Of a stretch of DNA of 64,000 nucleotides, positions 19,470-30,175 are shown piece after piece. Origin of the DNA: Saccharomycopsis crataegensis. Its lineage: Eukaryota; Ascomycota; Saccharomycetes; Ascoideales; Saccharomycopsidaceae. The position numbers and the translations under genes are program-made. Location: positions 1,178,001-1,242,000 of the forward strand of contig NW_027043829.1 of NCBI RefSeq assembly GCF_037102585.1. Reading direction: 5' to 3'. Under the pieces are notes generated by a model that worked only from the letters and a program-made list of their open reading frames with translations, made no database searches and had not been told where the DNA came from. The first letter of the stretch is position 1. The number at the start of each line of letters is the position of its first letter.

Positions 19470-22400
19470 AGATACAAATAAGGATTAATCTCCTTAAACA
19501 TGGCTAATTTGATACAATTACGAAGAACTCTGCCACACTCACTTGAACTATTTTAAGGGACAGGGACAATAGCTGTTTATTCAGGCTATACGGTAAAGCA
19601 ACAATGTAGGAAAGGGAGAATGGTCTGAGCTGTTTTTTTTATTCTAGACCAACGAGTGTTGTGGTTTCATAGGTCCTTAATGATGATCAAATCCAGTAAT
19701 TATTTTTCGTTTCCGAATATTATTGTTATTAGTATTTGGGTGCAAATCGTCACCTCAGACAAAAGCAGCATCAACCTGTAAGTTTAGTCTGACAATCGAC
19801 CCCGTATTCGTAAATGGTGGTCTAGAATGAGAAAAAGAGAGGGTTTTTTTGGCCATTGCCTTTTGACATAGGCCTTCGCTTGCTAAGTATATATATATAA
19901 TGGTAATAATAATTATATCATTGCTGTTCAAAAAGTTTTCAAAATAGAACAGTTTATTGACACGGTGCGTACACAGGCTTGTTATAGTGTTATTTAGGAA
20001 ATGAGCTAGCAATGGTAGCTTGAGGTTTGTTCTAAGCTCCGTAAAGCGTGGTATTCTTACTTACAGTAGGTTATTTCCCTCTAGGCTGGAATTCGGGGTG
20101 TTGAAATGGGACATGATCAAATAGTTACTAGTTAGTGGCCAATGTGATAAATTGGTGCTTTTTCTAGAACCTGTTTGATTGGCAGCATTAATTACAAGCG
20201 ATGACGAGAGAACAATGTCCTTAAATGAGCCAATTAATGGACAAGTTTCCAGCGACACCGTTCATTATAATAGTAGTAAATAGTAATGGACAGTGGAATT
20301 TGAATGGATAACCGTGGGTCATGTTACCAACTCTTGGGTAGTTGACACGCTAAAACATTTAGACCGGAAGCTTGAGCCAAAAGCTGCACCAGGTAGCGAC
20401 ATATCTCGGTACAAGCTGGAAAGTGTCGTGAAAGGCCTCTTGTTTGGCGGGTTTTTTCATGGCGGTTGCAACGTTGCTGAGCGACAACAAAATAATATTT
20501 ATTTAGCTGCTTTACACACTAGACCTCTGGGTAAATGGTAAGTGCAAGTGAATTTCTATTATGTCAACAGAGCTTAAATTATTTAAAACAAATGATAATA
20601 GGCTAGCTCAAGAAATATCCAAGGCTAGCTCAACACCCGAAATATCACACAAAAACAACATCTCGCTCCGTCTTTCTTTTTCCCCCTATTCTCTATTCTA
20701 TTCACACACGGCAATACTGCTACTACTGTTTTACAAATACGACTGATAACAATAAGACCCGCGATAATCGATCATACGAAGAAAACAATAATTAGGATAA
20801 TAATAAATAGAATGGCAATACTAGGAATACCAAAAAAATAATTGCAACAACGCTAATCATTACAAAACATATATATATAACTACAGCAACATATAATTGA
20901 TTGCCATATGTACCAATCATCTCCGTGGTTCAAAAATTTTCAGCAAAGGTCTCCACGAAACAACAACGGTGGAGCACCCGTTGGCAGAGCAGCCAATGCG
21001 CGCACGGGGAAAACGTAAGCTGTGCCCGGTGTTTCTTCGTACGGTGTATCACCCCAGCACAGCCATTCAACAACAGCTATCTTGCAGCGTAATAACTGTT
21101 TGTTCCAAAGACACTGGTGTGTCTCCTATTTACTATCAGGTGGTTTTTTTGTGTTTGTGTTTGTTTTTCTTTCCTCTACAATTGCGCTAACGAGCGCCCC
21201 CCCCCCCCCAAAACACACCGTCAATCCCTCCAAAAGGTACCGCAATTGGGAAAAAAAATTCTTCTCATCGAAAAAAAATAAGCGAGCTGTAAGACACCAG
21301 TGGACGTGGGACGTTTTTGACAGGATGATCGGCAGTGGGTGGTGGGAACTTAAAAAAAGCCTCCAATTAATTATATTAATGAAATAATTGCTAATATGAA
21401 GAGCTCATAAAATAACCAGGGAAAGAAAATAAATTATCCAATTGAAAAAAAAAAAAAAAAAAATAAAGAAGCTGTCTGGAACAAAAATAAAAATTCATGA
21501 TCTTTTCCGACCGGTTCAATACGGTAGGTAATATGCAAAACCCCCCAGAGTGTTAGCTTGCAGGCCCTCTGATAATTAATTATATAGCCACCTCTTGTCG
21601 CAGCAAAGAATTCCTGTTGTGTAATTGCCTTAGACTTGCGTTCTGTGTAGATAAGTCTGCACAAAGTGTTACTAAGGAAAAAAAAAAAAAAAACTGCCCC
21701 GATATCTATCTCAAACCACAATTTGGCATTAGTAGTACCGCCCCCCCCTCTAAAAGTTGTGTTTGGCCAGAATTAAAATCGCAAATTGGGAAAAAATATA
21801 AATAGATAGATAGATAAATAAAACGCTGTCCGTTAATTATCACAAAATCTTAATTACGTGCCTTCTACTACGTTCCAAATTACAACGGGTCGTGTGTCGT
21901 TTAATATATTAGTCGCGGTAATCGGACGTATCCTCCAAATGCTGTGTCGAATAATTAATTTCCCAAAAAAAAAAAAAATTTAATGCCACGAATTTGAAAT
22001 TCCATTAATCACCTAATTTCCATTAATAATCAACTTGGATTACTGGTGATTCTCTCAATTTATTGTAGTCTATGTGATGTTTAGGTTTTTCTAATATTCG
22101 TCTGTAATAATGTATATGTCATCTCTTAAATTCTTACTGTTCAATATATCAAATTCAGAACTATGTATAAGCTCTGATACAGATTTATTTTTGTACAACA
22201 ATATTCTTCTTGTTGCCAATACCTATACAATTTCTGATGGGCAATGAAAAATTAGAACAAAATAATATGTCTTATGAATCTTTAGCAAGATCCACAGGCC
22301 AGCATATTCCATTTAAATGAGCTATGAGCTACTAAGAATTAGAAATGTCTTAGATTTCTTAATCACTGTAAACTTAATAGTACCTGTTGCGAATGACTAA

Positions 22401-22724
22401 AATGGAAACCTGGGCAAACTCTGAAACCGTCGCTTAATGCATGTTGGGGGTCGGGCACATGCACAAGGGCTATTTCCTCTACTCTAAAGTTCTTTTGTTG
22501 TTTTAGATCACATGTTATATTGTAGGGCTTTCTCAATTAGCACACGTGCATATCAGCTTATTGGACGACATAAGTGACCGGAAATTTTCTATAGGTTGCG
22601 AGGCCCTGGTACGGCCGACTAACTTTTTTTTTTTCCCACCAAACTCCACTTAGACAAAAAAAAAAAAATCTCACCTGAAGAGTTCTTTTGAAGTTTTGCT
22701 TTTTAAATAAAGTATCGATAAAAG
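19470..22724. other. 3.3-kb stretch without a recognisable gene, ending in the RPS8 promoter
   Basis: Only short chance frames, several without an ATG. It is rich in homopolymers: C13 at 21197-21209, C8 at 21741-21748, and A runs near 21445, 21679 and 21965. The segment about 20890-21110 is more GC-rich than its surroundings. A CACGTG lies at 22543-22548. I see no tRNA boxes, snRNA or RNase P/MRP signatures and no transposon ends. A long non-coding transcript or a distant regulatory region are possible. Confidence 0.5.
22543..22548. promoter_or_regulatory. CACGTG box upstream of RPS8
   Basis: A palindromic E-box of the Cbf1 type, 177 bp upstream of the RPS8 5'UTR-intron donor. In Candida albicans Cbf1 is known to act with Tbf1 at ribosomal-protein promoters; its use here is inferred from position. 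Confidence 0.4.
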
Positions 22725-23257
22725 GTATGTTAAATTTACTCACACCAATTTATATTATAAGTGATTGAGACGTTAATAAGATATATTGTGTGAAAGGCAA
22801 GTGGTGTATATTTATATTACAATTGATTCGAATCAAGAATGATATCAGGTTGCAAATTGGTTGGTCATCTGGAAAATTATTCAACAAATACAATGATATG
22901 AAGAGGAGAAAATATAGAATAATAATATGACTACAAATGGACAATAGCAATAGTGGTAAAAAGACACATGAAACTTAACGATTTACAAATTACAATAACC
23001 TGGAGATTCATTTTTCAAATATATTTGTCAGGTTTCTAAATTTAATTCTTCGAATCTTATGATGATTTATTTAATGAGTATTGGCTATTTGATTTATTCA
23101 AACATCATTTTTTACCTTCAATATTAAACACAAAATAATTAGTCACGACCATTGGAGTGTGAACGCTATTATATTGAGCCATGGATCAACATTTATAATA
23201 TTGATGACACAAAAAAAATTTTCACTTTGATTTTCCATTACTAACATTATCGTTCAG
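22725..23257 (+). other. Probable 5'UTR intron of RPS8 (533 nt)
   Basis: A consensus donor GTATGT at 22725-22730 and a perfect branch point TACTAAC at 23239-23245 followed after 12 nt by CAG (23255-23257), ten bases before the RPS8 ATG. Long 5'UTR introns are common in yeast ribosomal-protein genes. The intron has two TGATGA-like C boxes (around 23058 and 23202), but I found no paired D boxes, so I do not call an intronic snoRNA. Confidence 0.75.
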
Positions 23258-23267
23258 TCTTTGAAAA

Positions 23268-23876
23268 ATGGGTATTTCTAGAGATTCACGTCACAAGCGT
23301 TCCCACACTGGTGCCAAGAGAGCCCAATTCAGAAAGAAGAGAAAGTTTGAATTGGGTCGTCAATCTGCTAACACCAAGATTGGTCAAAAGCGTATCCACG
23401 AAGTCAGAACCAGAGGTGGTAACAAGAAGTTCAGAGCTTTGAGAGTTGAAACCGGTAACTTCTCTTGGGCTTCTGAAGGTGTTTCCAGAAAGACCAGAAT
23501 TGTCGGTGTCGTCTACCACCCATCTAACAACGAATTGGTCAGAACTAACACCCTTACCAAGGCTGCTATTGTCCAAATTGATGCCACTCCATTCAGACAA
23601 TGGTACGAAACCCACTACGGTCAAACTTTGGGTAAGAAGAAGAACCAAAAGAAGGTTGAAGAAGAAGAAGTCAAGAAATCTAGAAAGGTTGAAAGAAAAT
23701 TGGCTGCTAGAGCCTCTAAGGCCAAGGTTGAACACTCTTTGGACGCCCAATTCGGTGCCGGTCGTTTGTACGCTTGTGTTTCTTCCAGACCAGGTCAATC
23801 CGGTAGAGTTGACGGTTACATTTTGGAAGGTGAAGAATTGGCCTTCTACTTGAGAAGATTGACTGCTAAGAAATAG
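23268..23876 (+). CDS. RPS8: Ribosomal protein S8 (eS8)
   Basis: A component of the 40S subunit. The product is 202 residues and starts [20 protein letters not shown], followed by [10 protein letters not shown] and the conserved [13 protein letters not shown] and [18 protein letters not shown] blocks, and a C-terminal [20 protein letters not shown]. Codon use differs visibly from the neighbours: aga, ggt, aag, ttg and gtc/gct dominate and CTG is absent, the bias of a very highly expressed gene. The coding region has no intron; a 5'UTR intron precedes it. Confidence 0.98.
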   Translation: MGISRDSRHKRSHTGAKRAQFRKKRKFELGRQSANTKIGQKRIHEVRTRGGNKKFRALRVETGNFSWASEGVSRKTRIVGVVYHPSNNELVRTNTLTKAAIVQIDATPFRQWYETHYGQTLGKKKNQKKVEEEEVKKSRKVERKLAARASKAKVEHSLDAQFGAGRLYACVSSRPGQSGRVDGYILEGEELAFYLRRLTAKK

Positions 23877-24062
23877 GTTACTATATAATCTTTTTTGTTT
23901 CAATCTAACCTTGTTTTTACCATCTTTTTCTATAAAATTATGTCTAATTTTGTAAAAATATATTAATGATCTTCATAATTATATTATTCAAAGTAGGAAA
24001 ACAAAACAAGTCAAAAAAAAAAAAAAAAAAATTGAAAGTACATAAAATAGGAAACACATCTT

Positions 24063-26171
24063 CTACCAAATTCTCTTTGAGCTCATCTCATACCTAACAA
24101 CATTATCTAGCCCGCCTTCATTTGATATATTATTATCAGTTGATTGATTCCTCTTCACAATTTTCTTGATGTCATTTTTCACACGATACTGATCAATCGA
24201 TTTCCGCTTATCATAGTCATCGTACAAATATTTTATATCATCCTTATCCAACACTCCAAGACCCACGGTTGATAAATGCCCCGGTTTGTAATCATTGTTG
24301 AGGATATCATTAACAGTGGTCAAATTGGAAAAAAGCGACTTATCAATTGGACTTTTCAAGTCATCAGTGAATGGGTTCGTCATCTTTTCACCGGGTACTG
24401 ACTTTTCAGCATCAGCTAATGGTGACGAGACCAAATCATACTCTGTCCTGTGTGGAGATCTCTGGGATGGTCTATTCAATTTCTTTTCATTATCTTTATC
24501 TAAACCCTTGTTAACCAATTGGTTTTCCAATTTTTTCCAATGCAATATAAAGTGCTTTCTTCTTCTATGTGATACTTTCAATAAAAACATCGATAAAATC
24601 AACTTCACAATGAACAAAATTGTGAAAATCAAAAATATGATTATCAACATGTTTAGATTATCCATGAGAGGATAATAAAATGCGGTGAAAAAGTTCTTGG
24701 TCCTGGTATCTAAGTTTGTAGAAATGTCCTGGTGATGTAGTTTTTCAAATAAAAAGTGATTAACTGAAGGCCACGACATTTTCATAACTATTAAATTCAA
24801 TACCAACATCGGAACCCCGACCCTAATGCTCAAATTCCTTTTGGAATTAATCTGACGGTGGATATTTTCTTCAATTGTCAGACAGTGCCCATTATTCGAA
24901 TCTTCGTAGTTCATTTCCAAAAAATCATTCGAAAGAACATTTAAAAATCTTTCGTAAATTTTTGGACTGAAATGATTGTACTTGGCAATATAAGAATGTT
25001 TCAACCAATCAACTAGCAATTCTGATCCAAGAACAATTAAAGTGGGATTCAAGAATACTCCAACAAAATTAAAGAGACCTTTGCTATTGTTAAAGCCGTT
25101 TCCTGAAGTGGTGCCAGAAACACTAGAAATAGTCTTCCAGAAATTTGGAATAAGTCCTTCATTGATATCAATCTCGATCAAATTTCTCAACCCAATCAAA
25201 AATAAATATACAAGCAACTGGAATCTTTCAGTTAAATCCGAACAAATATTTTGAAATAAGCCTTCTCTATCAAACTTTTTGAAAACCGTTGATTTAATTT
25301 CCGAAAATTGGGAAGACAAAAGTAATGTAAATAAGGCATTGGAATATGAATTGATAGCCACATTCAAAGAAATGGTTTGATAGATTAAGCAAGTAGAATG
25401 ACAAATAAAATACACTAAACATAGCCCATAGGAAATGACAAAAACGAACCCTGCTAATGCCAATCTGGTAAGGCTTTTCTTTGACATGGAAAATTCTGTT
25501 ATCGTTGAAGCCAAAGAGAACTGGAGATTGAAAAGAAACTTTAGTAAATCCTCTCCTAACGTTGCCACCAACTTATCAACAACATCCAAAACGCCTATCA
25601 TGACGTATAATTTTATGGCAGATTGCCTTCTGATGTCATGATATAACTTCGAGGTATCCAAATAGGATAAGATCCATAAGGAAAACCAGAATAAAGATGC
25701 CTGGATCATTGGGTTGTACATCATGAAAAATAAATTTGTTACACTAACCCTTTGTGTAAAGACATTTGGTGAGGCTGTTTTGGGTTTATGGAAACTAGAC
25801 GGTAGGAATTGGGTTCTCACTAGTAGTACCAATTGAATTAAACACACAAACAACTTGAGGGGTAAGATCGTAAAGGCGATTAGAAAGTCATTCAAGCAAT
25901 ATAACAATCCGAAACACATAAATTTCTCTATATGGATGGGTACCTTTACGAAATGCAAGATATTTCCCAATAACTCGTCAAAGTTATCATCCAAATTCTT
26001 CTTTTTACCATTAGCGCCAGTGCATGGTTTGGAACTATCGCTCAAGTAATTCAACCCCAATTCTTTCAATAACAAGTTATAGAAAGTATGGAAAGACGAA
26101 TTGTTCAGAATTGATGTGGCTCTGTTGCGCCTTCGTATTCTTGGTTCGCCTTCTTTATGGGATTCCGGCAT
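24063..26171 (-). CDS. EMP65: TAPT1-family ER membrane protein (Emp65-like)
   Basis: A 702-residue polytopic membrane protein with the TAPT1/CMV-receptor family pattern: the stretch HFVKVPIHIEKFMCFGLLYC, NDFLIAFTILPLK, and RRQSAIKLYVMIGVLDVVDK, then several further membrane segments. In S. cerevisiae Emp65 pairs with Slp1 in an ER complex that guards soluble luminal proteins from degradation. The N terminus is basic (RIRRRNRATS) and cytosolic-looking; the last 170 residues are polar and low in complexity. Assignment to the family is firm; EMP65 is chosen as the yeast member. Confidence 0.82.
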   Translation of the reverse strand: MPESHKEGEPRIRRRNRATSILNNSSFHTFYNLLLKELGLNYLSDSSKPCTGANGKKKNLDDNFDELLGNILHFVKVPIHIEKFMCFGLLYCLNDFLIAFTILPLKLFVCLIQLVLLVRTQFLPSSFHKPKTASPNVFTQRVSVTNLFFMMYNPMIQASLFWFSLWILSYLDTSKLYHDIRRQSAIKLYVMIGVLDVVDKLVATLGEDLLKFLFNLQFSLASTITEFSMSKKSLTRLALAGFVFVISYGLCLVYFICHSTCLIYQTISLNVAINSYSNALFTLLLSSQFSEIKSTVFKKFDREGLFQNICSDLTERFQLLVYLFLIGLRNLIEIDINEGLIPNFWKTISSVSGTTSGNGFNNSKGLFNFVGVFLNPTLIVLGSELLVDWLKHSYIAKYNHFSPKIYERFLNVLSNDFLEMNYEDSNNGHCLTIEENIHRQINSKRNLSIRVGVPMLVLNLIVMKMSWPSVNHFLFEKLHHQDISTNLDTRTKNFFTAFYYPLMDNLNMLIIIFLIFTILFIVKLILSMFLLKVSHRRRKHFILHWKKLENQLVNKGLDKDNEKKLNRPSQRSPHRTEYDLVSSPLADAEKSVPGEKMTNPFTDDLKSPIDKSLFSNLTTVNDILNNDYKPGHLSTVGLGVLDKDDIKYLYDDYDKRKSIDQYRVKNDIKKIVKRNQSTDNNISNEGGLDNVVRYEMSSKRIW

Positions 26172-26716
26172 CTTTATCGTGTTTTACTGGTGTTGAGAGC
26201 ATGGTTGTGGCGATGATCAACCATTTTTTTATTTTGGTGTTTTTTAAGGTCCGGGCAGATGGCTCCTGCCACCTACGATAGCCACATTTGCCAGTGATAT
26301 TTCTGATTTTCTAACTTTAGAGCTGGGTTGAATAAGTCAAAGGTTTATGAATCATACAGATTATTTTCAACTGTCCTCGATTCTAGTTCTTTGTTTTTAT
26401 TTATTGGTAGTTCTTTTTACTGTTATCTTTAGGATGCATGACACTGTCATGAATGCAACACCGAATATCAACAGAAATTTCACGCTAGGCAGTCAAGCTT
26501 GAAGGTTCTAAAAGAAGAGAGATTCACATGCTCTCATTGCGCTACATACTTTATTATATTTATCGTTATTTTTTTTTCATCTCATCTCATCTCATCTCAT
26601 TATAACAACATACATTAGAAACAATACGGAAAACCAGGGCCTTGCTCAGGTATCTAAACAGAATAAATAATACACATCACACCACCATTAAATCACCAAT
26701 ATTCCAAACATCATCA
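26172..26716. other. EMP65 upstream / LSM5 downstream region
   Basis: About 545 bp with no gene. It contains the EMP65 promoter, a short CATCT repeat (about 26579-26600) and the LSM5 3' end. Confidence 0.6.
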
Positions 26717-27050
26717 TCATGGCTTACCACCTGGAATCAACTAAAATAGTGTTAGTAACAAACATCTGATGCGTCAATCTCCAATTGATACTACTTACCA
26801 TCGACACATGATTACCACTCAACAACATCTTTGAGCGCTGAGTTTTCGAGCCATCGGCTTCAAATTCGGTAACGTCTTCCAAAACCATATTCACATAATC
26901 ATCGAACCCTACAAGGGTTCCTTCAAACTCTTTGCTGCCACTCATCAATACCCATATTTTTGAACCAATACACTTATCCACAAGCTCAAGGGGCAAAACA
27001 ACAGTGGGTTGCTCATTAGATGGAGCCGTTGTTTCTTCGACCGCAGACAT
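26717..27050 (-). CDS. LSM5: Lsm5, two exons (27050-26799, 26740-26717)
   Basis: An Sm-fold subunit of the Lsm1-7 mRNA-decay ring and the Lsm2-8 U6 snRNA ring. Sm1 motif: [20 protein letters not shown]; Sm2 motif: [11 protein letters not shown]. Read without splicing the frame runs into 24 residues unlike the family. A donor GTAAGT (26798), perfect TACTAAC branch point and acceptor TTTTAG (ending 26741) define a 58-nt intron; the second exon adds only LIPGGKP and a stop, giving the expected end SMLIPGG and 91 residues (93 in S. cerevisiae). The gene is divergent from PAA1. Confidence 0.95.
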
Positions 27051-27380
27051 TATACTTTATTAGGAATCCAAATATTCTTCTTGGACAAAACCTTTGAATG
27101 ATTTTTGGCCCTTTTCTGGTGCTGCTTTTTTTCTTTTTGTTTGGGCTTTCGATTTTTCTAAAAAACGCGGGCTGCGTAACTACTGTTATTCCGGGAATCA
27201 ACAAAAAATTTTTTTCTCCTCGGGTGTTAAATACTTATAACAGAGGCGTTTGCTTGACATTTCTTTAAGCTCTTATATTCTAATTGAGGTCTTCTAGGAT
27301 ATTTGTTGCTTCTTGGTTTGCATCAAATTAATCTGATCTTTTATCCGCCCATTTTTTCTACTTAAAAAAACAAAATCACT
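27051..27380. promoter_or_regulatory. Divergent LSM5/PAA1 promoter region
   Basis: 330 bp between the two start codons. I see T/C-rich tracts but no factor site I would defend. Confidence 0.5.
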
Positions 27381-28115
27381 ATGGATAGGGAACTACCTCT
27401 GCATTTGGCCATCAGACCGCTCAATTTAGGTGATTTGGCCCAAGTCACAGAGCTCGAGGCCTTGTGTTTCCTGAAGGAACAAGCTGCTTCTGAAACTTCC
27501 ATCAAATACAGACTTTCCGTGTGTCCTGAGCTCACATCGGGGATGTTTATCAGAACTTTCGGTGGCAAATACTCGAATGAAGGTGCCAAATCATCATCAG
27601 TAGAAGCCCAACCTCACCATAAGAAATTCATGGGATTTTCCTCCAATAACACTGCCGACAACAGTGAATATATCCCCGACGAAACCTCCTCGATCGTGAG
27701 TGAAAGATTGATTGGTCATCTCTTGTCGACAAAAATCCGCAAGGAATTCATTCAAGAAGCTGATATGGAAGTACCGGAGTGGTTTGTGAAAAATGATGGC
27801 ACATCCCCGGTAAGAAATGGTAATGATGATAAAGTGGGTCACGTTGAATCTTCTGATATTATTGGGTTGCATTCGGTCGCGGTACACTCAGAATTTAGAG
27901 GTAAAAAAATTGGCTCTTTGATGTTACATGATTACCTTCAAAAATTATCCAACCAACAAGTCGGCTCTATTATTAGTATAATGGCCAAACCCGGTCTTGT
28001 AAAGTATTATGAGTCCGTAGGTTTTGTGGATAAGGGGATTTCGGATTACAACTATGGTGGAGCAGAGTGGCATGATATGCACATTGAATTGAAGCCTGAA
28101 GAAGCTAAAATGTAA
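27381..28115 (+). CDS. PAA1: Paa1-type polyamine/arylalkylamine N-acetyltransferase (GNAT)
   Basis: S. cerevisiae Paa1 acetylates polyamines and arylalkylamines and is cytosolic. The 244-residue product opens with LPLHLAIRPLNLGDLAQVTE, then YRLSVCPELTSGMFIRTFGG, and carries the GNAT acetyl-CoA loop HSVAVHSEFRGKKIGSLMLH and the distal motif KPGLVKYYESVGF. Between the two halves is a hydrophilic insertion (about residues 75-100 and 130-155), which makes it longer than the 191-residue S. cerevisiae protein. ATG 27381 lies just ahead of the conserved start. Confidence 0.88.
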   Translation: MDRELPLHLAIRPLNLGDLAQVTELEALCFLKEQAASETSIKYRLSVCPELTSGMFIRTFGGKYSNEGAKSSSVEAQPHHKKFMGFSSNNTADNSEYIPDETSSIVSERLIGHLLSTKIRKEFIQEADMEVPEWFVKNDGTSPVRNGNDDKVGHVESSDIIGLHSVAVHSEFRGKKIGSLMLHDYLQKLSNQQVGSIISIMAKPGLVKYYESVGFVDKGISDYNYGGAEWHDMHIELKPEEAKM

Positions 28116-28691
28116 TAGACATAAAGTTAAGAGTTGTTAAGGTTATGACCTTTGGATTATTTTCAATAAACTCGTTATTATAGTGCTGATGAGTTAATAC
28201 TTAAAACTAATGTCATTGATTTATTGGCATATGAACCCCGTCGTGATACCAATAAATCATTAATTGATATCGCCGTAATTATTTTTTTTTTCTTTGACTC
28301 ATATTTTGTTCACTTTTGTATTTCATCTGTTGCGTGTGAGTGGAATGTTGTATCTCTTTGATTTTATATTCTTCACGTCCTGGGCGTGTTATACCTGATT
28401 GTTCATTTTGATATTGCTATGAACTCATACATCTTTTTTTAAATTTTTACTGCATAACTATAGTATAAGTAAGACTGATAAAATTACTAAGTCATTCAAA
28501 TCATGAAAAAAAAAAAAAAGAAGAAGCAGAAAGAAAACATTCAAAATAAAAGTATACCCATAGCTAAAATATATATAAAGGCGAATATCAATGGAAAATA
28601 ACACAAAAAGCACAGTCATAAAAATAACACGAAGTTATTAAGCAAAACATAATATACACAATTAATCATTAGTCATAAACACGAGAGTTTC
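28116..28691. other. PAA1-PPH3 convergent intergenic region
   Basis: About 575 bp with no gene, A/T-rich with an A13 run near 28507-28519. It holds the 3' ends of both genes. Confidence 0.6.
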
Positions 28692-29737
28692 TCATAAGAA
28701 ATACTCTGCCGCGGGGTTCTTAGATGGGATAGCATCTACGTCCTTAATCGCGGCATCGAACAACCCGTAATCCCTATTCAAATAATCATCGATTCGCAAA
28801 ACAGCAGCAACATTTCCACATCGATAACAATAATTTGGCGCCGACCATACGGTGACCAATCCCCCATTGAACAACTCTTTATATCCTTCCATTACTAACT
28901 GATGGGCTCTTGCGATCAAGTTCAATTTATTGGAATACAAAAACTTTTTCACCTCATTCTCCCCAAACAAGTACCCAGCTCCTCTGGGACTGACTGCCCA
29001 GGCTGGCACGTCATCAGGGTCACTCCATAACAAATCACACATTGCCCCTTCGTGGGGGACCTCTTTTTTTCTATCTATATGTTTTATCTGATCCACATAT
29101 TCTATGTACGGAGATAATCCTCCATGGATACAAAACACCCCATTCCCAGTACCGTCGCCCCCTGACAGATTACTACCATAGATTAAAGCTCCAAGCGATA
29201 GATAATCAAATACTTCACAGCAATAACGCCACACGTTGACCGATCCATATTTCCGTAGGCATTCATCGTAGAACCCGTAAACCATTGTTATTGACCTACT
29301 TTCATGGTTTCCTCGCACCAAATAGATACGGTCAGGGTATCGAAGCTTCAAGCTTATAAGTAATAAGAAAGTTTCTACTGAATAGAATCCGCGATCCACG
29401 AAATCACCAAGAAATAAATATTTTGAATTTGGAACTTGGCCATTCTTTTCAAAGAGAATCAACAAATCATGAAGCTGGCCGTGAATATCGCCGCATACCA
29501 CAATAGGAGGGTATATTAGTTGAACATTGGACTCCTCAATAAGTATTTCCTGGACTTTTTGACATATTTCTTTGACATCTTCCTCTGGGACATGTTTACT
29601 ATTCTTTATCAATTCAATGGTTCTGGGGGCGTTAGCATGTTTTCTTACTTCCAAGAGAAAAAGAAAAGAAAAAAGAACAGTGAAACAAGTAAAACAAATG
29701 AAACTCAATAAATAACATACCTATCAATATCCACCAT
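28692..29737 (-). CDS. PPH3: Pph3, PP4-type Ser/Thr phosphatase catalytic subunit, two exons (29737-29721, 29622-28692)
   Basis: The catalytic subunit of the PP4 complex, which dephosphorylates gamma-H2AX and Rad53 during recovery from DNA damage. Metal-site motifs GDIHG (50-54), GDFVDRG (78-84) and RGNHE (109-113) are intact, as is [12 protein letters not shown] and the C-terminal EYFL methylation tail. The apparent N terminus of the long frame is hydrophobic and lies inside an intron. ATG 29737 encodes MVDID, then donor GTATGT (29720), branch TGCTAAC and acceptor CAG (29623) remove 98 nt and restore MVDIDRTIEL, matching Pph3; product 315 residues (308 in S. cerevisiae). A small Gly/Ser insertion precedes VFCIHGG. 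Confidence 0.93.
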
Positions 29738-30175
29738 TATGCTTATGTACTCTCCAGATTAGATATGTTCAGATATGATGAGGTTCCAGGTATTATTATC
29801 TTTCGGATGTGACATTTGTTTAAATTCAAAAAAAAAAAAAAAAAAAATGTGCGACGCGTGTCCACGTAATTTAACGCCAACTCCTACTAAGCTTGAGTAT
29901 CATCATAATCAAGAATTTCAAGATTTCAAAATGTAAACTAAATCTATTAATGTATATAATATAACAAAAAGTATATAGCAGCACAACAAAACAATAAAAA
30001 TACCGAGAAGAAAAATAAAGAATTTGGAAGGAGTATATGGGTAGAAAAAATTTTGTATATAAGCAAAACAAAAAAAAACTTTATATATGCAAGTATAAGA
30101 TAAACCAGAGCATGAACGTAATCTTCATAAATATTTTAATAGTAAAATGAAATTGAAACTGCATTGGAAAATCCC
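29738..30175. other. PPH3 upstream / PSP1 downstream region
   Basis: About 440 bp. An ACGCGT (29854-29859), the site bound by MBF, sits about 120 bp upstream of the PPH3 start beside an A19 run (29828-29846). No gene seen. Confidence 0.5.

Noticed and set aside
20293-20541. 82-codon open frame ending exactly at a GTAAGT donor-like sequence
   Set aside because: It contains no ATG, a stop closes it upstream, and I found no upstream exon in phase.
22800-22850. GATTCGAATCA resembling a tRNA B box inside the RPS8 5'UTR intron
   Set aside because: No A box or cloverleaf around it; the sequence is a short palindrome in AT-rich DNA.
22990-23215. TGATGA boxes in the RPS8 intron as a possible C/D snoRNA
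   Set aside because: No CTGA D box with terminal stem could be paired with them.
23286-23903. 205-residue antisense frame across RPS8
   Set aside because: It is open only because of the strong codon bias of the ribosomal-protein gene on the other strand.
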